NCBI GenBank assembly: GCA_036924085.1 | Contig: JAVGWX010000004.1 | Span: 81,422,941 to 81,486,940, forward strand | Source: Ariolimax columbianus | Taxonomy: Eukaryota > Mollusca > Gastropoda > Stylommatophora > Arionidae | Length of the DNA: 64,000 nt | Direction of reading: 5' to 3' | Made by a program: the position numbers and the translations under genes | In this document: positions 27,101-33,100 of the stretch, one piece after another | How the letters are laid out: each line of letters begins with the position of its first letter | How positions within the stretch are numbered: the stretch's first letter is position 1 | Notes under the pieces: model-generated | Databases searched by the model: none | Seen by the model: the letters and a program-made list of their open reading frames with translations, nothing else | What the model was told of the DNA's origin: nothing

Positions 27101-30100
27101 GCAATGCCATACTCGAGAACTGGTCTAACTCTTCCAGTGTACAGTTTCTTTAGTATACTTTCGTCTGCTCCCCAGCTTGTGCCAGCAAGTTTCCTCATGA
27201 TTGCCATTTTTTGTCTGGCTCTCATTCGGTTTCTCTCAATTTGACTTTTCCATGTCATGCGCTGATCAAATGTGACTCCCAGGTAGTTTGGGTTGTCGTT
27301 TGTCCGCAGATATTTTCCGTTAAGACTTATTTTGGTGTTCTGGGGTTTATTTGAAAGCGAGAATATTATTTCAAAGGCAGTTTCTGTATTGTTCAGTGTA
27401 ATAGCAAATTTAGCTAAAATTACAATCTGAGGATCATAAGCTACATAAACTATCTATGGCATGAAATATTCTAAATATATATATATTCTAGTATGAAGCA
27501 TTAATGGAGAAGGGGATATACGATGGTGGGGGAAACAATTTTCTGCTCACAATGTCATGAGATAAACCCTCGATACCATTGCCAGCCCCTTTCTTCTGTG
27601 TCAAAGTCTGAATCGAATATGTGTTGAACATCCATATGTAGCCCAGATCTATGATCATTGATCTGATCAAACCAGGTTGACGTTTGACAGCGTTCGAAGA
27701 CGAAGAAGATCATCTGATCAAATAATAGATCATTTCTTGGGTCTTGAAATTCGATTTCATCACAAAAAATGTAACTTTTAAGTTAGAAAATTCACCACGC
27801 TCGTAAATACATGCCTATAAAAAAATAACTACATTAAATGATCTGGTATGAAATAAAAGTGAAATATTTGCATTGAACAGAATAGTAATCACAATTTCTG
27901 AAAAAAATCTATTGGGTATGTTAGAGTGTAATGGGTTTAACAAACACTGCACATGCAGGTCAGTCAAATCACATAAATGGGGGATGGAGATGCTGAGTAG
28001 TGCATGAGTTGTAATAGTCAGTGAACCAGAACTGCCAAGACCCTTCTGCGCGGTGATCATGGATAACAGTCTGCAACAGGACAGACTGGCTAAGGAGAAG
28101 GTATCGAAGAGGGAAGACTAACCCAGTACCCACAAATGCCTGTTGAAGTCAGATGTGATGAACTAAAAGGTGCAGATATCGCAGTCAAGTAGTAAGTTAT
28201 GACACAACACATTCCATTCTCCTAACTACATCCTGCTACTTGTAAAGCCCTTTTAATGGCTTGGTAGCCGGAGTTTGAGAACAAATGATGAAGAAGGAGA
28301 AAAAAACCGTGAAACATTGCTATTAGATACCGAATGACACCAAATTGGACTAACTGATGTATTTATGGCCAGCTGATCATACTGAAAGGGACTAAAAAAG
28401 AATTGTGATGTTTTATTTCGCGTCCATTTTCAGTGGTAATATCGTATTTGTTAAAATGGCATGCTTGACCATCTCACCTGGAAGACCTTTTTTTGGAAAT
28501 CTATTCTTTAATTCTCTTTTCAGATGGCAGAAACAGAAAGAGATTGAGGCAGCAAAATTAAGGGCTAAACTGGATGCTCCTGTAAATCCCAGCTCGGCTA
28601 GCAGTATTGTTATGAATGTCTCGAGTGATTACAAGAGTCCAGTGTCAAACAATGTCTCGCTGGCTAGCAACCAGATGGTTCACACAGTGATGGTTCCGAG
28701 ACTGTCCAACCTTGGAGGTAGAGCTGTTTTGGCAGTAAAAGGTGCGTACATTGTTTCATTTTTAACTTCACCATTCTCAATAATGGGCTGGTCCCAATTC
28801 ACGTAAAAGAATAAGATAATTCGTTTTAAATCCATTTGTAATCTAACACAAAATACTTTTGCCAGTTGAAAACCTGTGTAGATGGGTGCGACGTTTTCAT
28901 CATAACAACTTCTCTATTTCTACGGTAGCCCGGTTTGGTCATTAAATGGTTAAAACAGTTTATGATCTGCCATTTTACCACGTTATTGTTTGCGCAACCA
29001 TGATGGGCGAAAGGACATTTTTCAGACTGTTTCAGTGACGATGACAGATAAGGTTAAGTTGGTTAAGAATATTGTGTTTAGGAAATAAAAGTTGAACTTC
29101 TTTGCAATAAAAGTGATGGACATATTTTCTTATTCCGACCGTTAATGAAACAATCAAAACCTTTAAGTTCCCTGTGGAGCACATGTATACGTCACATGCT
29201 CCTGTCTTGTGCCATCCACTTCTGCTCTGTCTATTGCGTTGGAGTTGAAGATTTGTATTTTTGTACTGAACTTTTGATGTTTGTTTCCCAGTGCAACAAA
29301 AACTCATCTCATCTACTATTTGTATTCTTATTTTGACATCTGTACGTCCTTTTTCTTTGTTTGTTCGTTCTCAATCTCCCACTACCAAGCAACAGGGCTT
29401 TGCAAGTAGCCGGATGTAATCTGAAGAACGGAATGCATTGTGTCGCTAGTTTACAGCTTGACTGCGATATTTGCACCTTTCGGTTTGACACATTTTCAGC
29501 AGCATCTGTACCTCCTACTTTGTTTATGTTGTTACCAAGATATGTGAAAGATTTCACATCTTGTAGGAGTTAATCTCCCAACACAATCTGATTGTCGTTA
29601 GTTACATTTATTCTCATAATTCTTCCCATCTTAGGCAACCAACAAAATTAGGTGTTTCTAGATCTTTCTGTAGGGTGTTCTACACTTCGCGGACCTGTCA
29701 GTGCTTGTAAAGTAACATTCTTCACAGATACGAGATGTGTTCAAAAAGTATTTGACCGTAATATTTTCCGCAGAAACAAATGAAGCATGGGTGTTGTCCT
29801 TTGGTAGGGAGGTATAGGAGACTGTCATACATGAATTTTTTCCCACCTACAGATTACGTCAGTTGCTGTCAATCAGTCTTTCTGTGTTGAGCATAGTGAG
29901 CACCCATTTGTTTTCATTCACCACGAAATGACAGAAAAAAATTTTGCATTGACCAGTGGTGTTGCATCAAACTTTGCCAACAGCTAGGCGATACCCAAGT
30001 GAAAACCATTCGGAAAATTCAACATCCTTTCTGTCTCGATACCATGAGCATCACACAAATTGAATAGTGGTACAATCGCTTCCAAGATGGCAGCACATTG

Positions 30101-33100
30101 GTGGTGACGGAGGGGATCACATTTCGGTAGGCCCTCAAAAAGTCGAATTGATGAGGTCAATGCGCGAAGAGGAGAATATGAGAGGGAATTATGATTAACT
30201 TTTTGCTTTCCAGATTACAAAATTATGTTTTGTTTCCTGTATCTCACTGGGCCACAGGCTTAACGAAACAGTGCAACGTATATCGCTGTATGATGACGTC
30301 ACAACTTAAAAGAAGAAAGTATGGTGCTCATCCTGTGGAGTCCCGCCAGGCAGTGAGAGTGCCGGGCCCCATGCCTCGAAGGGGCCCACCCAATGCTACT
30401 AGTGGTCACTCACCCATGTGCTGTGGAGTCAAGGCACAAGGAGATAGGGCAAGAGCTATTCGCCGAAAAATTAAGACCCTTAAAATACTACAGTGGAATG
30501 CGGAGGGAGTCCTAAACAAAAATGCTTCCCTATCAAATTGCCTGTACGAAGGCAAGATAGACGTGGCATGTATCCAAGAAATGCACCTCAACAACAACCA
30601 CAGATTCTCAATCAGAGGATATCAGACTTTCCGACTTGATAGAGAAGGTCACAAAGGAGGTGTTCTGATACTAACACGTAACTGCATACCAAGTAGCGCA
30701 GTAGCTGTAAATCACACCGGACAAGCAGAAATTGTAGGAGTCGACATAATGACACAAAAAACGAAAATCCAAATATTCAACCTGTATGGCCCACCCAACA
30801 AAGACATGTCGCTCTCGAGTATGGAATTCAAGGACTCCAACTGCCTAGTGGTTGGAGACTTTAACAGTCACTCGGAGAGATAGGGATATTCAGACACAGA
30901 CAGCAGAGGCGATGAAGTGGAAGACTGGGAAATAGATACAAATCTCTATCTTATCAATAGGCCGGACGACAGCTCTAGCTTCTATTCTAGAACATGGCAT
31001 ACCACCTCCACTCCAGACCTGGCTTTCTCCACAGGGGATATTCACCACAAAATAGACCGTCATGTGCTCGACCAATTGGCAGATAGCGACCACAGGCCAA
31101 TTAGGCTAAATATTGATATGGAAGTAGACCCCCAGGAAATAAAACCGCTGCCACGTTGGAACTACAGACGAGCTGACTGGGACAGATTTGCAATGCTGAC
31201 AGATGGACTGTGTGAAGCTATCAACACACGAAATAGCAATATGAAATTTATGGTGGAAAGCCTAAGCAAAGCAATACTGCAAGCAGCCACTAAGACCATC
31301 CCAAGAGGGGCAAGGAAAAACTACAAGCCATATTGGAATCAAGAACTACAGAAAGCTGAGGATGAAGTCTCAAATGCTAGGAACATGGCAGAGAGAGAGC
31401 AATCTATGGAAGCAAATATCGCCTTCAACGCCATCACTGCGAAATACAAAAGAACACTGAACCAAATAACAAGAGACAGTTGGAAATAAGAAACAGAAAG
31501 CCTCAATCTAGATAAAGAAGGTAACAAACTATGGAATTTAGTTAGAGCCCTGAACGACGGAACAACATATAATAAACAAATTACCATCAAACAGGGCGAC
31601 AACATGTTTACCGGGAATTCTCAACAATCAAAAGAGCAGTATGCTCAGCCGTTTCTATGGCATTAACCTGGTAGTTTACATATGATAAAGCGATGACCAT
31701 AGAGCTGACAGTATGCAACACCATTGGAACGGAGCCAAATCGTCATAATCTCCCACTGTTGGAACGGAAAAGGTTAAATGGTTACACCTGGGTATCGCGT
31801 TGGCTAGTGGTTAAGTGACATGGCTCACAATCCCAATGTGCTGGGTTCGATCCCCATCACAGCACCAGCCGTTACACCAGAGAAGTAAACCTTTAGAAAA
31901 TGCAGGAGGAAGCAGGCCCTTACATAAAATGCATACCGAAGTCGAATGCACTGGGCCAACAAGCACAAAATAAAAACATAGTGCAGCGCATACCGCATTG
32001 GGGAGTAGAGAAATAAGGCGAATGCAAAAATAACACAAAAAAACACTTCATTTCACATGTAGGATTCTACTCTCACATGCCTGGACCACAACCAGGCTTA
32101 GCACCAGTAACACAGAGTTGGTATAAATATAAAATACTGCCCAGGTAGTTACGGACCTGCTGAAGAGCAATATTGTTTACATTTATGCTGAGTGCACTAG
32201 AGGTTCTGCCATCTCTCATAATTTAGGTTAGTACAGATGGCTTCAAACGAAATCCTTTAAAGTGGAATAGAAAAATCAGGCTTTTGTAATGTAACTTGTT
32301 AATATGGTTGCTAAGGATGTCAAGAGTGTCTTGCACGTGCCATCACGGTGCAGACGAGCAACATGGCGTCATAATTGCAGTTAACCTATTCAATCCCAGC
32401 TGATCAGAAAAACTCACAACTGAATTCCCAGGGCAAGGGGAATAACTCCGCAAAAATTAGACGTGCTTGCGTAATAAAATTAATAACAGATACAATTTTT
32501 AATTTATCTGTGTGATTCAAACTCTAGTTTACAGATAAATGGAAGAGGTACTTATCTGTGCACATGTTTTTTGTAGTGCCATGTATGTTGGATGCGTAAA
32601 ATTAAACAAGGGAAGAAAAAAAAGTGTCAATATAAAATGTCTGTTTCACTCTTGTCAATTTTGCTGATAAATGTTCAAGAGAAAAGAAGTCTCCTTTGGT
32701 TCATTGCAACTAGTACATCTTTTATCTTCTTGTCCAATGGGACCAATGTCTGACTTTCCAGTATACACCTCAAAGTTATAGAGGTATCTGGTATGAGGAT
32801 CTGTGACACACCAAATTTTAATTCCTCAATGATCTTTTTTCCCTAAAATTCTGATGGAGGCATATGCATTGGTTTGCTCTGCCAATTGCTCAAAAAATAT
32901 CTGAAGTAGAAATAATGAAAGTGAAAGGTAATCTTCTTCTTCGTACGCTGTCAGACGTCAACTTGAATTTGCTCGAAGAAAACAGCTGTCATCCTGAGGC
33001 TGTCAACACTGCCATAGAGCTTGTCTAGTGTTGCCACTGGTGATGGCCACATGTGCTTTCTCTGGTCCTCGTATGTCGGGCAATTTTGCAGCAGATGTTC

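Noticed and set aside
28690..28741. Alternative donor GGAG|GTAGAG within the exon at 28524
   Set aside because: Its use would break phase with the next exon; the downstream AAAAG|GTGCGT keeps phase 1.
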